Assembly: GCA_028023455.1 (NCBI GenBank) | Contig: JAQFVV010006335.1 | Span: forward strand, 1,782,412-1,846,411 | Reading direction: 5' to 3' | Source: Epiperipatus broadwayi | Taxonomy: Eukaryota; Onychophora; Udeonychophora; Euonychophora; Peripatidae | DNA: 64,000 nt | Shown here: piece after piece, positions 1 to 12,119 of the stretch | Layout of the letters: every line of letters starts with the position of its first letter | Numbering within the stretch: position 1 is the stretch's first letter | The notes under the pieces: generated by a model | Seen by the model: the letters and a program-made list of their open reading frames with translations, nothing else | The model's database searches: none | Told to the model about the DNA's origin: nothing | Program-made: the position numbers and the translations under genes

Positions 1-21
1 TATATTTTTAAAAATAAAGTC

Positions 22-91
22 AAGCGTTGGTAGCCGATAGGTCAGCGCAGCTGCAGGCAGTTGTCGCCGGTTCGCTTCCCTGCCGATGCTT
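22..91 (+). other. tRNA-like GC-rich hairpin
   Basis: A GC-rich island in AT-rich DNA. The ends AAGCGTTGG (22-30) and CCGATGCTT (83-91) pair over nine positions with wobbles, and the stem extends outward with one bulge (GTCAAGC with GCTTTGAC). A Pol III B-box-like GGTTCGCTTCC lies at 69-79, but the A box is poor and a canonical cloverleaf does not form cleanly. It is most likely the tRNA-related head of a SINE or a decayed tRNA rather than a working tRNA gene. Confidence 0.35.
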
Positions 92-96
92 TGACA

Positions 97-705
97 TATG
101 AAAAAAAAAAAGGTACATTTGCTTTTTTAAACACATAAACCGTTTGGTTCTTTTCTATCAATCTTATAAGTTCTATTCTCTTCCAAATATGCAATTCGAA
201 AGCTTTCTTTGCTTTCCCCTCAACTCTTTCTTGCTATAATTGTTTCTGATACGTTTAAAGCTATACCTTTAAAAAAAAAATTGACAAACATCTTTCTTAG
301 ATCTAATGCCAACAATATACAGAATAATTACTTACTCTTAGTATAATCATGGTTACTTTTTTAATTTTCTATTTTTTATTATTAACCTGTTATATAACTT
401 GCTGTCCAATGTTGCTTTTAATCTTCTTTGTATCTATTTTTACTAGTTTAGTTTTATTTACCATTACTACTTTTATTTTAACTTTAAATTCTGGCAGTGA
501 TGTAAATGCAAAATTTAAGTTTCAACTCTAAAATTTGTAGAAGGATTTAAAATATATATATATTGACATTACCACCCATCTGGAAATAGGTGTGATTATT
601 CTAATAACAAAAAAAAAAATGAAAGGCTAAGAGCAAAAATGTAACTTTTGAAATGATTATATAGACTTAATTGTGATACATAAATAAGTTTATATATATA
701 TATAT
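97..705. other. AT-rich non-coding stretch
   Basis: No supported gene. The one open frame here is low-complexity, rich in F, L, I and T, and looks like chance. A short (AT)n run ends just before 706. Confidence 0.6.
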
Positions 706-1010
706 TGTACCGGTCGGTTTCGTCTGTTCATATAACAAGATCTAGCATCTAGGCAAAAGTACCTCGAATCCAATCCTGTGCAAAATACATAAGTCAGGAA
801 CATTCATGAACTCTGCCCTATTTGCCTATTTTCCAGATCTACCCACTTATGAGCAACAATTCCAATGATACTGATCTAATTTATTCCTACCCCGCCGGCA
901 TCACAAAGTCGTGACACAAAAAGACTCTTATTCGAACTTGGTTCATGTCTAGAATATTATAATTAGCGATTTTCGATCATCTAGTAAGTGAAACCTTTTT
1001 ATATTACATC
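706..1010 (-). repeat. Diverged relative of the L2 LTR end
   Basis: Begins TGTACCGGTC and then follows the same order of words as the LTR ends at 33815 and 42049: a TTCAT..AACAAGA block, a GGAACA block, a CTATTTGCC/CTATTTACC block ending near CCAG, then an ATACT..TTTAATT-like block. Similarity by eye is clear for about 250 bases and weak beyond about 1000. No partner LTR or coding remnant was seen nearby. It is probably an old solo LTR or a truncated copy of an L2-related family. Confidence 0.4.
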
Positions 1011-4000
1011 AAAATTATTTCTATTCAATAAATGAAACAATGACTTAGATATTTAGAACGATATAAAATTTATTAAATCAACTTGGAATATATCTGATTG
1101 CAAACGTTATTGGTATTACAATGTAAATAAAATGGGTGTTTATCTCCCTTGGACAACATTAACCTCCCTTACAATACTATACAATGAACATATTTAATCA
1201 TCAATAACAAATAATTCATGGCTTTATTCTAGTGCGGCTATTTATATGTCAATAATTTATCGATTGACTGGGATACATAAGATTTTTAATAATAGCGCTA
1301 GACTACGGTACCCGAAGTTATTTGAATCCACCAGTAATAAGAACAACAGCATTCATACCAATACGTAAGTTTATTCAGTTGGATGATAAGGGTAATTTTA
1401 TTTAATTAATATTTTCATTTTGCTATATAAGAACGTGTGTGGGAAGCTAATTTGGGAAATAATAATAATGGCAGAAGTGTCGTATCTGAAAGTGCGAATG
1501 AAATATATATATATAAATGGTAATCCATTTAGTATAATCATAACAGTACGGTTTAGGAAAATTAATAGGCTTTTGGGAAAGCGGTAGTGTATGAGGGCAA
1601 TGGAATGATCTATTCTAAGATCTAAGAAGATGCTTCAATTCACCGTTAAAGAAATGCGACTCTCTGCAAACGTCGGCAGGGTCGGGTCATAAACAACTAA
1701 GAAGGCACTTTATTGAATTGCCATAGGCTGGACTTTTGCCAGAGCGAACCCTATGCAACAATATCTCGTGCTGAAGAAATCCAAAGAGGTTTGCCAAACC
1801 TTGTCCTTGGTATTAGAAGTAAAAGTGAACGAAGCACAAAGATATATATATATCACGAAAGGCCGGTATACACGTAACGCTTGCATTAATATAAATATAT
1901 AGATATTTAGCTAAGGAATAAATAATTATCGCCTATCTTTATTAATAAAAACCCCTCGTACTGGTATGATTTGATTACTACGTGGATGTGGAAGAATTAC
2001 AGTTAATGCTAATATAATATAGCTCATAGAACTAAACGATCCCCCCCTTTATGTATTATTTTAAACTACACGTAAACTTTCCACAACGTATAAATATAAA
2101 TCTTTGGTTTTGAATGCTTTAATAAATAAATACTTTTCATATTATTAAATATATATATAGTCGGTGGTGGCTATTGATTTCAATAAAGTAATATTAATTT
2201 TACTCATATAAATCTATTTGCAGATTTTAGAAGTTAGCGCTATTATTTAATTAACCAAATAAACATATTTCTAAGAAAATAGATTTTTACTTAGTTTTAG
2301 AAAATAACACTGTATAATAATTATCAAATTCTGATTTTATTTCCCCAGACTGGCAGGCACCCACTATACTAGGAATAACAAATTTGTTTTTAGAAACTAC
2401 TAGGTTAATTACCCTCTGAAAAGTAAGGAGGGTTTTCTTTTATTAAAAGAGATAGCGTAAGCATTTGCGATTCTGGGGGAAAATTATCGACATATAATTT
2501 AGTATCTGAAAGTATAAAACATAATAATGAGAATAAAATATTGCCGCATAGACGTGACATTAAGAACTAATAATTATTCAGGAGAGGTTTAATGTAGGAG
2601 AGATTACAGCTAAGTTATATAGAGAGAGAACAAGGTACAATTAACAAAAAGGTAAGAACTTTACAAATTGATTCATAACTAATATTAAATTTTACAAATA
2701 AAAGCTTTACAAAATGTTTAAAGAAATAGATAGGTGAAAGTTAAAATTATTCACGGTAACTTTAAGAGTCTAGCAGCATTTGAAATGATTACCTCTGTAA
2801 AACATGGCGGTTCTTTTGATGATTTCAATTCCCACAGAGACTAGATCTAGTTTGTCAAACATAGTTATTCAGGCAGGTAGTAATTTTATGATTTAACAAA
2901 CAGGCATATAAGTATAGTCTATGAGTATCAGGATCCATGGGCACAGATTGCAGGGAAGGCCATCTCGAATGGCGAGAAAGTCGATTTAGATTTACTCAAT
3001 ACACATTGAAATTAACGAACGCAAATTTTCTTGGTGACTACTCTCCTCGACTGTCCTAGTTACTCTCTAAATTAATTCGTAATTATTCCATGCCTTGGTA
3101 TTTTTGGAATCCCTTTCTGATTGGTCATTGCAATCTAATTTCCAAAAGAATTCGTATACAAGCTTTTACCTATTGTGATGGAAGATGCCATTGTTAGATA
3201 AGTATTCAAACTTTAATTAATTTTGATAAAAGAAAATGTTTGTAACAAAAGTAAATCAATTAAGTTTAGTTTCTACTTTTGATTTTAGAGAAACTTTTAA
3301 TTAAAGTTATGTTAGAATATTATACAAGATTACGCTTCTCACCTTTAATTAATTTTGACTAATTACAATCGCATCTTCCATATTGGATTTAAAAGAAAAG
3401 TGGAGTTTAATGGCAAAAATAATTTAAAAACACAATTTTATAAAATTACATATAACGAACTTTTCCACTAAATATTTCCTCAGTACTTTTGTCTCTACAA
3501 TATCTATAGATATATGAGCTGCAATTAACAAACAATTACTATAACTTTTATAAAATAAATAAATACAGAAACTATAATATATTTTGATATTATAAGTCCG
3601 TGATAATTAATTCCCCATTCCCTATTGCGTATACGAATTTTCAGATGCTACATTTATTAATTTTATTTTGAAAGTTTAAATTCAGATATTTATGCCAATA
3701 TCTTTGTTCATAAATATGTTAGTTAATAATACTCAAACAAAAAGGATACAAACAAATGTGTTAGTGAGTGGAATATATATGCAAGAATCGGGTTTGAATT
3801 TAGGTTGGTAGCGGAAGATTGGAAGTGGGCTGTGAAGCGCAATCTGAATCTCAGATTCCGCTTCAATATATATATATATATCATGTTGGTCTTTTATCCT
3901 TATTTGAGAAATTATGATGCTCTTAGTTAATACCAGATGAGCAAACATGGTTTAAAGCCTGTAATAGCTTTTCAATTATAGATTCCCATTACTTTCTATT

Positions 4001-5054
4001 TTCAGAAATATTCATATCATGAGAGTAATTAATACACCATCTCTTTTCCTCTTTTTGAAATAATCTTAAAACAAAAATTAGTTCTGCCTTTTTTTTTAAA
4101 ACTATACCCAGGCTCATTTATTATTTTAGAAAATGTTATGCTGACTATTAACATCATGTTGTCAATCTATTCAATATCGTATCCAGTAAAAGAAAGAACA
4201 AAATAATAAGCTTTGTATATTATTATTGTACTTTTAGAATGTTGCAGAGTATTCTTAATAGAAAGTTTCCAATGTTTTTATGATAGTAAAAAAAAAAGAT
4301 TCATTGATTTCTGTGTCTTTTCTTAATATTTAAATCTACAATCATCTTGACTTCTTCATAGTTAGTTATTAAGCAATCAGTCACATGTTATCTATATTCA
4401 TCTGATGCCAAAAAACAAATAAATAACACCAGCATTTTTTAGCTGTTTTAGTATCGATTGATGAATGTAGGTTACAAATAAAAATAAATAATAATCTGCA
4501 ATTCAATTAAATTTGCATGAAAATTTTTGGCATTCAAAGTATTAATAAAATATAGCTGACAAATCAGAAACATTTTGGTATTAAGAGAAGTTTAGTTACC
4601 TGTCCAATTCTTCTATCATTTTCCTTTTAGCATAAAGTGTATTTGTAATATTATTTACTAGCATTTTAATGTTAAGTTTAACAAAACTTGTCGTAAATCA
4701 GATTTTATGCCTCATTTTATGCTCTGTCTTGCATTATGATGTTATATGATGGTAATTTTTTGCCTATTATTGAATATTAATGTAATAATTTAATTAAATG
4801 TAAAAATAAAATTATTTTGTGGGTAAGTAGTTTTAATGCAAATGTAGATCTAACTTTTTTGTTGGGTCATAGAGAGGTTAAGCCATGGAACATTTTTTGT
4901 TTGTATGCACTTTTTAACAAACTTTATGTCACTTCATAACTTTTTGTGAAACATAGTATAAATTATTGAATGCATTAAAAGATGTATTCTTTCTAATTTA
5001 AAAATATTTTTTTAAATTGGTTTCTGAGATTTCAACTTGTGTTCTACACTATAT
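1011..5054. other. AT-rich intergenic DNA, no gene seen
   Basis: Four kilobases without a recognisable coding frame, RNA gene or transposon protein. It contains short (AT)n runs (about 1504, 1844, 2148, 3867) and scattered A/T homopolymers. The first few hundred bases may be the faded continuation of the LTR relative that starts at 706. Confidence 0.5.
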
Positions 5055-5317
5055 TATAACGGGACGATCCTTTTCGGGACTCGAGGAAGTCGCATCTAGC
5101 TATAGTCGGACTTTGAGTCTTTTTATAGAATGCCATGGATGATGTTATTTAAAATATAATCCAATTCACTCCTCTATTAATAACCTCGTTACTCTCGGAA
5201 TTCGAGCTCAGAGTAGAAATTGCAATCGACTCTCTTCAGGCATTTCCACAAATATACCATAGTAATGATAAATTTAGTATAAGCTATATATAACTTTTTT
5301 ATAATTTTAAATTACTG

Positions 5318-5325
5318 AGTTGATT

Positions 5326-5361
<36 letters not shown>

Positions 5362-5369
5362 AATCAACT
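5318..5369. repeat. Palindromic (AT)n hairpin in the LTR
   Basis: AGTTGATTCAAT (5318-5329) and its exact reverse complement (5358-5369) flank a pure (AT)n run, so the whole 52 bp can fold into one hairpin. The sister LTR near 12386 has only the left half followed by a shorter AT run, so the palindrome is specific to this copy. Confidence 0.8.
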
Positions 5370-5606
5370 ATAATATATATATATATGCGTGAGTATGTAT
5401 ATTTATAATTATTGGTTTTATAAAATGACTAAATAAAATAAACAAACGAGACCAGTTTAATTTTGAAATCAAGTTTAACACATTTTAATCAGTAATAAAA
5501 AACAAAATATTATCACATAAAAACATTAAAATTTAGAATTATAATCTGTGCTTATATACACTAATAAATTATTTAATATTTAAAAATAAAAAAATAATAA
5601 TGTAAT

Positions 5607-5637
<31 letters not shown>

Positions 5638-7180
5638 AAATCATGCGTATAATAAATACACATGATACATTATAAATCTACCTATTGTGTCATTAAAATA
5701 ATTCAGTGTGTGTTGTATGTTTATATACGATAACATCCATTCACACTAGATTAATAATAGAATGTCTTCTGATATTAGTTATGTATGTTTAAAAATATAT
5801 TATGTTAATTGTCATGTAAGATTCAATTTGGAATATAATAAAACGTACTTCCAAATTGAAATAATTTAAAAACGTTTACCTTAGTCAACTGTCATTTCCA
5901 TCAGAGTATATATCAAAATATCAACATCTAAATTTTATTAAATAAATAAAAAAAAAATAAAGTGTTCATCTTATCAGTTCCCCACTTTAATATACGAAGT
6001 AATTTTTCTAAGTAAATATAATTATCCAGAAAGGAAATAAAGTTTAAGAGTTCTTAAATTATACAATGAAGTAATACAAGATGAGAAAGAATGCGGTTTT
6101 ATATCCTTCCTTAGACGAAATAAAATGATGATAAATGTTGAAACATAAAAGTTCATTGATCATCATTCGAAGAGGCAATCCAGATATTCATTCTTTAAAT
6201 ATTTATGTAGTAAAATATTTAACATCTTTTTCAATATAATACTCCAATATTAAAGCAGCTTTTTAAATGAGAATTGCGACGATTATATTTTAGGCATTGA
6301 TTAAGTAGGAATAAATTTACATGTTGGGTTTAAAACATCAGTAGAAATCTCTGACATAAATTATCTAGCCAAAGAACATCTTTATAAATTTTTGTCTTCT
6401 TAAATTTATATTTTGAAAGCTCATTTCGAAGACGTTGATAACTTTTATAACCTTGTTAAATTCACTGATTATTTTTTTATAGTTCTTTATAATATTCAAA
6501 GGCAGTAAATTAATTACTTGAAGCAGGTTTTAAAATATTGAATCTTCTTTTTTTTAATTTTTCTTAAATGTGTTCTAAATTCGAACACATTTAAATTTAC
6601 AAACATAGTTCTTGCCTTGATAACTAAATAGAAGATTATTGTTATAACAATATTAGTTCATTTTTATACTGGATTAATTTCAGCAAGCATATCATATAAT
6701 CATGCTCACGCTCTCTATTGTTTAACATATACAATTTGTAATGAACCCCAAACATTTATTTCCTTTGTTTCAACTAATAAAAAAGCAATGTTGACTTAAG
6801 GCTTTGTCAAATGTCAAGTTTTATATTAACTAAAAAAATACTATTAGTTAGAAACATTTTATTTATGTGTGTGTATAAATAAACTAGAATTATTCATTTT
6901 TAGAATTATTCTTTTAATACTAACTAGTTTATATATATATATAAGAATATATTCTTTTAATACTAACTATTTATATATATATATAACTACAACCATTAAA
7001 TGTCTGTATTTTTAAATTATATAATAATAATTCAAACAAATATATTTAACACACTATTCAAAATTAAATAATATATTCTTTACCAGAAGTACTTTCAATT
7101 GTTTCACTGACAATCTTTATCAACTGTTAATACAAACGTACAAAAAATAAAAAACTTGCATTACCCATCATTCAATCTAT

Positions 7181-7510
7181 TCAAATTTCCCACAATTCTG
7201 TTGTCTTTATATTAGCCGATTGTTTATTCATTAAACCACCTCTATTCCTAGATATCATAATTGCCTCTTTAATTTTACATTTTTCACTACACCTTTCAAT
7301 TTGAATAATTTTTATATCTCTATTATTAAATTTAAAACCATAATTACATGTTTTATTATGATCAAATATATTTGATGGAGTATTCATATTTACTGAAGAT
7401 ATATTTTCTTTCTGTACACGTATATATAATGTCTTATGATCATTATATCATTTTTGTAATGTACATTTGGATTCCCCTATATACTTTATTCCACAACCAC
7501 ATTCCAACAT
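7181..7510 (-). pseudogene. PLE GIY-YIG endonuclease domain (broken)
   Basis: C-terminal nuclease of the same PLE, which nicks target DNA. Reading minus from about 7510, the frame gives CGCGIKYIGES (the YIG strand), then LQK followed by an in-frame stop where family members carry Arg, then FDHNKTCN with the conserved His, KIKEAI with the catalytic Glu, and an N-containing NK near the end, closing at 7181. The GIY strand and the linker to the reverse transcriptase are replaced by (AT)n at about 7508-7590. The stop and the AT expansion make it a pseudogene. Confidence 0.85.
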
Positions 7511-7529
7511 ATATATATATATATATATG

Positions 7530-7571
<42 letters not shown>

Positions 7572-7574
7572 TAT

Positions 7575-8768
7575 TTATATATATATATATATAACAGAAC
7601 TTAATTCAAACTTAGAAATCTTGGCTTTGGAGTTATTTATCATATCATTTATATTATTTGAAGAGAAAAAAAAAATTCTACACAAACCACTAAAAAGTTT
7701 ATTAATTAATTTAGCTTGTTGATTAGATATAAAAGGAATAGAAATCCATTTATCACTTTTTAATTTACTTAATATTTTCTTATTATTATTCTTATTTTGA
7801 TTATATTTTGTAATTTTATTATAAATAATATTCCTTCCATAACCAACATTCAACATATCAGTAATATATACATTAATATTTTCAATTTTATCACTAACAA
7901 ATTTGCACAAATAATCATTTCTAAATAAAAATGACTTCAAACCAGCTAATTTATGACTCATATGAACTTTAGAATTATATGGAATATAACCCCTAATTTC
8001 CACAGGCTTTAAAATCATATTATAATCAAACACATTATTATTTCTTTTAATAAATATATCTAAAAACTTTATAGAATCTTCCTTCTCTTCATTTAACATC
8101 CATTTTACATTATTAATCATATTTAACTCATTAAACAAATTAACTATTATTTCATTATGTGCACATATAAATACATCATCAACATATCTACAATATACTT
8201 TAATTCCTTTATATTTTATCTGAGACAATATTTTAACCTCATAATTAGAAATAAAAAAATTACAAAGCTGTGATACCACCGGAAGACCCATTGGCCAACC
8301 AAAATTCATTTTATAAAAGCAATCATTAAACCTAACATATATATTATCATTCACAAATCTTAATATTTTAACAATAAAATTCCTAATATTATTATCTATA
8401 GATTTTAAAAACAAAGCACTTTCAATAATCTCTATTGATTCCATACGATTAATTGAACCATACATTTCAGATATGTCAAGTGTACACATAACATCACTAT
8501 TATCAATTTTTATATTTTTAATCCTATTAATAAAATCAAATGATGATGAAATCGTATAATCTCCAAATCCAAGCACATCTTGCATTATTTTTTCAATATA
8601 TCTACAAGCATTATCATAAAAAACACCACCAAAATCAACAATTACTCTTAATGGATAACAATTTTTATGCAATTTTATATTTGCAAAGATTCTTGGAAAC
8701 ACTGCAGACGATGGATATAAACTGTAATATGTCTTTGCATCAATAACTTTTTTCTTTTTAGCAGTCAT
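7575..8768 (-). pseudogene. Penelope-type reverse transcriptase (PLE)
   Basis: A 397-codon open frame encoding the catalytic part of a PLE reverse transcriptase, which copies element RNA into DNA at the target. Visible motifs, by residue: motif A with the catalytic Asp in LDISEMYGSI (D98), motif B GWPMGLPVVSQ (157-167), motif C YVDD (195-198), and the FLDIF block (235-239). The upstream RVIVDFGG..N..CRYIEK block (41-60) is also typical of the family. PLE proteins normally have more sequence before this point, so the N terminus is missing. The last codons (IYIYI) come from an (AT)n run that splits the reverse transcriptase from the GIY-YIG domain downstream. The catalytic residues are intact, but the gene as a whole is broken. 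Confidence 0.93.
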
Positions 8769-8778
8769 TAAAATATCA

Positions 8779-8814
<36 letters not shown>

Positions 8815-8974
8815 TATATATCAGATATATATATATATATATATATATAGCTGATACATGAAAAGCTTAAGATAGGTGTAAGTTATTTATATCTGTTGAT
8901 TTGATATAGGCACAGTTAAATTCACAAAGAAACACAAATTGTTTTAGGTGAGGCTCATATGGTACTCTCACATT

Positions 8975-8986
8975 ACCCCTTCTCTT
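8975..8986 (-). other. Polypurine tract of L1
   Basis: On the minus strand AAGAGAAGGGGT lies two bases before the TGTGAG start of the 3' LTR. This is the position and composition of the tract that primes plus-strand synthesis in LTR retrotransposons. Confidence 0.75.
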
Positions 8987-9589
8987 AAAAAGTTCAAATT
9001 TTATATTTACCATTAAAATTTGGACACTTAATGTGTGTCAATGTATGCATTAAATATAAAGTTGTGGAGCTTGTTTTTCTTTCCTGCTTTTATCAACCCT
9101 TATTATTTGCTCTATTTTTTAACCCTTTCTCTTTCTCTACATTAAATATTATTCACTTTAAACAGAAGGATAAGAAGGTTTATATATATAGGGTTCTTTC
9201 TTTTTCTTCCCTTTTCTATCTATTTTCCTTTGATGGATTTATTGTTATGTGCATCTTTTATAAATGTCATATATTTGTTTGGTAGTCTCCATCCTGTTTT
9301 TCTTTAAGACTTATGGACTCTTTTGAGAACTATCCAAAACCCGAGAACTTCCATCATTCAGCATGGATTAACTCTAAAACAGTTTTAGTTTTCAGGTATC
9401 CTAAGAATTAATTTTAATTGCTTAACATACCCTCATCAAAGAAAATTAATATCTCTTTTGACTTATATACATCCTTATACATATACTTTTAAATGAAAAC
9501 TTTTCCCCCCTTACCTATTCTAAGTGATCTTTTCTTTCAATATTTTACTTTATACATAAGTAAAATGTGGTAAAACATTATTAATTTGT

Positions 9590-9882
9590 TTGACCAAAAT
9601 AGGGTTTTAAAGCTCAAGCATTGTAAGTGCCTTTAATGTCTCCCTTTATATTTATCCAGAATGCATTGGGACCTGTTTGCTTTATGATAGTATAAGGTCC
9701 TTCATATTGATGGTAAACCTTTTGATATTTTCAGCCTTGAGGTTTACTCATATGAGGTGTTTTTATAAAAACTTGATCCCCAATTTTGAATTTGTGTGAA
9801 GTTGTCTTCACATTTTTATTTCTTTGATTGGCCTTTTTTTTAACAAATTGTTTACAAACTTTTACACTATCTTTTCTTGTAT

Positions 9883-9893
<11 letters not shown>
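9590..9893 (-). pseudogene. Integrase C-terminal (GPY/F) remnant of L1
   Basis: Minus-strand translation gives a basic stretch (RKDSVKVCKQFVKKKANQ), then FKIGDQVFIKTP, a stop, and YHQYEGPYTIIKQTG..AFWI. These are the SH3-like and GPY/F modules that end gypsy integrases and bind DNA during integration. Two in-frame stops occur (after the KPQG motif, and in the final ..YNA-ALKPY block). Upstream the frame runs into (AT)n at 9887-9955, so the catalytic core is absent. It sits about 0.6 kb before the PPT, as expected for the end of pol. Confidence 0.8.

Positions 9894-9955
<62 letters not shown>
9887..9955. repeat. (AT)n microsatellite
   Basis: About 69 bp of uninterrupted AT, directly upstream (in gene order) of the L1 integrase remnant. 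It appears to mark a deletion or expansion junction in pol. Confidence 0.95.
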
Positions 9956-9958
<3 letters not shown>

Positions 9959-10269
9959 AAACACATGTATATTGGCTTAATGCTGATTGTTATTGCAATT
10001 TAACAACATCATGCTATATAAAATAAATCTCTTATTTATACATATCCATATCAAAATATATAATAATGGACTTACATTTTATAAGTGGTGTCAACATCAG
10101 ATAGCATTATTATGATGCTTAATTGAACTACCATTATTACTTATTTAACTAACCATAACTTGTACTCTAATAAACCTGTGTATATTTTTTTATATACTTT
10201 GGTTAACTTGACGCATTTTATTATTATTAATATCAACTTCAATTATTTATATACATATATACATTTATT

Positions 10270-10807
10270 CTCTTAAAAGAACAACCTAATGGATTCTATC
10301 ATTACCGAAATCCATTGTCACATACCAAAGTTGTAATCCATGAAGTCCTTCCTTATATGCGTGCTTTACTTTTTAAGCACATCTATTAACATGTTCAATG
10401 AATGTGAAGGGACCTTCATAAGTATTACACAACCTATGGAATTGTGAACCTTTCTGTCTTTTAGCTTGTATTATACATATCTTTATTATTGTCTGAAGAC
10501 TTTTTATAATTTGTTCATCTTTAGGATTATGGTTATGCTTCATACACCATAATTTACACTTAAGACAATTAAATCTATTGCCTTCATTCATATCTTCTAA
10601 ATTAAACTTTCTATTAAAACAATCTTCTTTTCCATTAAATATTATCATTGATAATGATATTATCAAATGGTTGTCATACAATGTATCAACACTTTGTTGA
10701 TGAAATGTTTTACTTTTGTTTTGGGAGTAAAAACAAATATGGTGGGATGACTCAAAATACATTTCACTGTTGTATTCATCTATTATATCTTTAGATTCTG
10801 GAGTCAT
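10270..10807 (-). pseudogene. L1 internal coding remnant, Cys/His-rich
   Basis: An open frame (144 codons, 10373-10807) that overlaps the end of the gag-like gene by 17 bases in another frame. It has a compact Cys/His cluster CLKCKLWCMKHNH (about residues 85-97), reminiscent of a zinc knuckle but not a standard CCHC. It ends YEGPFTFIEHVN, which resembles a second GPY/F-type motif, and readable sequence continues past a stop to about 10270. It could be the C-terminal part of Gag, or a fused piece of pol left by deletion. The function is not certain; its position inside L1 makes transposon origin secure. Confidence 0.5.
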
Positions 10808-11762
10808 TATTAATTTTCATGAGTTCATGATTTAACTTGTTATTAATACAAGAAATCCGAAGTCTTAATTTATCTAGACATTCAGTATTATCAGTTGACT
10901 GTGTTTCTTTCAAGTCCTGAGACCCAGAATTTAGTTTATATTTCACATGATCCATATCCTCTTCTTTTTCTAAGATATTTGGATCAGATTCAAACACTTT
11001 AGTAATGCTGCAATGATCTTCTACTTCATTGCTCTGCTGTATGGGAAAATGATAGTCATGACAGTTTTCTTCTGAAATATTCATTTGAACTAAGAGTGAT
11101 CTGTTTTGGATGCTATCATTATATTCACATATCTCATGCTCAGGGTAAGTTTTGGATTCATGGCATTGAATTGCCATCAATATTGTTGATACTTTTGTGT
11201 CATGAAGTCTTTCTACTTCATTGGCAGTTTGTTTCTTTTCAACAACTTTGATTTCTACTTGCATCTTTTCCTTAACATTATCAATATCTTTCTTTAACTC
11301 TTCTTTTATAGAAATTATGTCTTCTTTTAATTTCATTTCCATATTATCCATATCAACTTTAGTTACCATATTATCATTCATTCTAGCCATTTCTCCCTTC
11401 ATATCAGCATTCATTTTATTTATATCAGCATTTATATTATCCATATCAGCTTTTATATTATTTATATCAGCTTTTATATCCATTATCATTCGGACCAATT
11501 GAGCCATATAATTATCACTTCCTTGAGGTTGTACTATTATAGCTTCAGTTACCTTTTGTGTTTGGGGTAACATTTTATCTGACATATGAACTTGTGAAGG
11601 ATGTTCAACTTCTTCTACAGACCCCTCAGACATTGGTACTTGTAAAGACCCTTGTTAATCACTAATTGAAGTAATTTCTATTTCACTATCTTTATTACTT
11701 AAAGATTCTTCTAAACTTTTTACTTCCATTATTTTTAGCTTTTTCCGACTTCTAGTTATCAT
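10791..11762 (-). pseudogene. Gag-like coiled-coil protein of L1
   Basis: First gene after the L1 PBS and so in the gag position; Gag would form the cytoplasmic particle that packages element RNA. The most upstream start (11762) gives MITRSRKKL, a basic beginning often seen in gypsy Gag. One in-frame stop follows about 36 codons later, and a 280-codon frame then restarts at 11633. Residues about 53-130 of that frame are about eleven near-perfect heptads of the type IKADMDN / MNADMKG, a strong coiled coil for self-assembly. The remainder is acidic and polar with no recognised domain. The stop near the N terminus and the missing pol suggest it is defective, although translation from the second Met is conceivable. 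Confidence 0.7.
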
Positions 11763-12111
11763 TAACTAAAAATTTCTAATGTAATATATATAAATTACTT
11801 TCTTTTCAAAGTTATACTTTAAAATATGCCATAAGATTTCATGCTGTGGTTATGCCCTTAAATGTAATTCCATTTTCCTACTTTTATAAGATGTTATTAT
11901 AATATATATTTTAATGTCCAAATTATAATTGTATTTATTTATTTATTTTAAAGTGACTGATTTATCTGTTTGCTATGGTTTATTTTATTTCAAGGTCTCT
12001 ATTATTTATTATTCAGTGTTTTTACCAATTCACAACATAATCATATATTTATTTATTTTTTTAAACTATGGATTTAACCAATGGAAAACTACTGTTTCAT
12101 GTCTTAAGTAT

Positions 12112-12119
12112 GGGCGCCA
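12112..12119 (-). other. Primer-binding site of L1
   Basis: On the minus strand TGGCGCCC follows directly after the 5' LTR end. These eight bases match the start of binding sites complementary to the CCA-end of tRNA-Lys. Bases beyond the eighth do not extend the match, so the tRNA identity is tentative. Confidence 0.75.

Larger units (their letters stand above)
6944..8848 (-). mobile_element. Penelope-like element nested in the L1 LTR
   Basis: Present in this LTR and absent from the matching site near 13923-13963 of the other LTR, which gives a filled/empty comparison. It carries a Penelope-type reverse transcriptase and a GIY-YIG nuclease, both broken. Both edges lie in (AT)n. The left edge shows a partial duplication of host LTR sequence (the stretch containing TTCTTTTAATACTAACTA occurs at about 6909-6926 and again near 6952-6970). 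The 5' part of the element is missing, as the coding frame opens right beside the (AT)n at 8780. Confidence 0.85.
5055..8972 (-). repeat. L1 3' LTR, interrupted by a PLE
   Basis: Positions 5055 to about 6943, and 8849-8972, align nearly base for base with the uninterrupted LTR at 12120-14086. The roughly 1.9 kb between is the nested Penelope-like element. Small differences include an (AT)n expansion at 5328-5359 that forms a palindrome, a second (AT)n at 5612-5632, and scattered substitutions. No reading frame is supported in the LTR itself. Confidence 0.88.

Noticed and set aside
349-531. 60-codon hydrophobic frame that could be a small membrane protein
   Set aside because: Composition is what AT-rich DNA gives by chance (F, L, I, T), with no homology, no context and no sign of constraint.
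7348-7722. 124-codon plus-strand frame with Tyr-Ile repeats
   Set aside because: It is the (AT)n microsatellite read through, antisense to the PLE GIY-YIG domain.
11221-11502. 93-codon plus-strand frame rich in I, S and F
   Set aside because: It is the antisense shadow of the L1 gag heptads.
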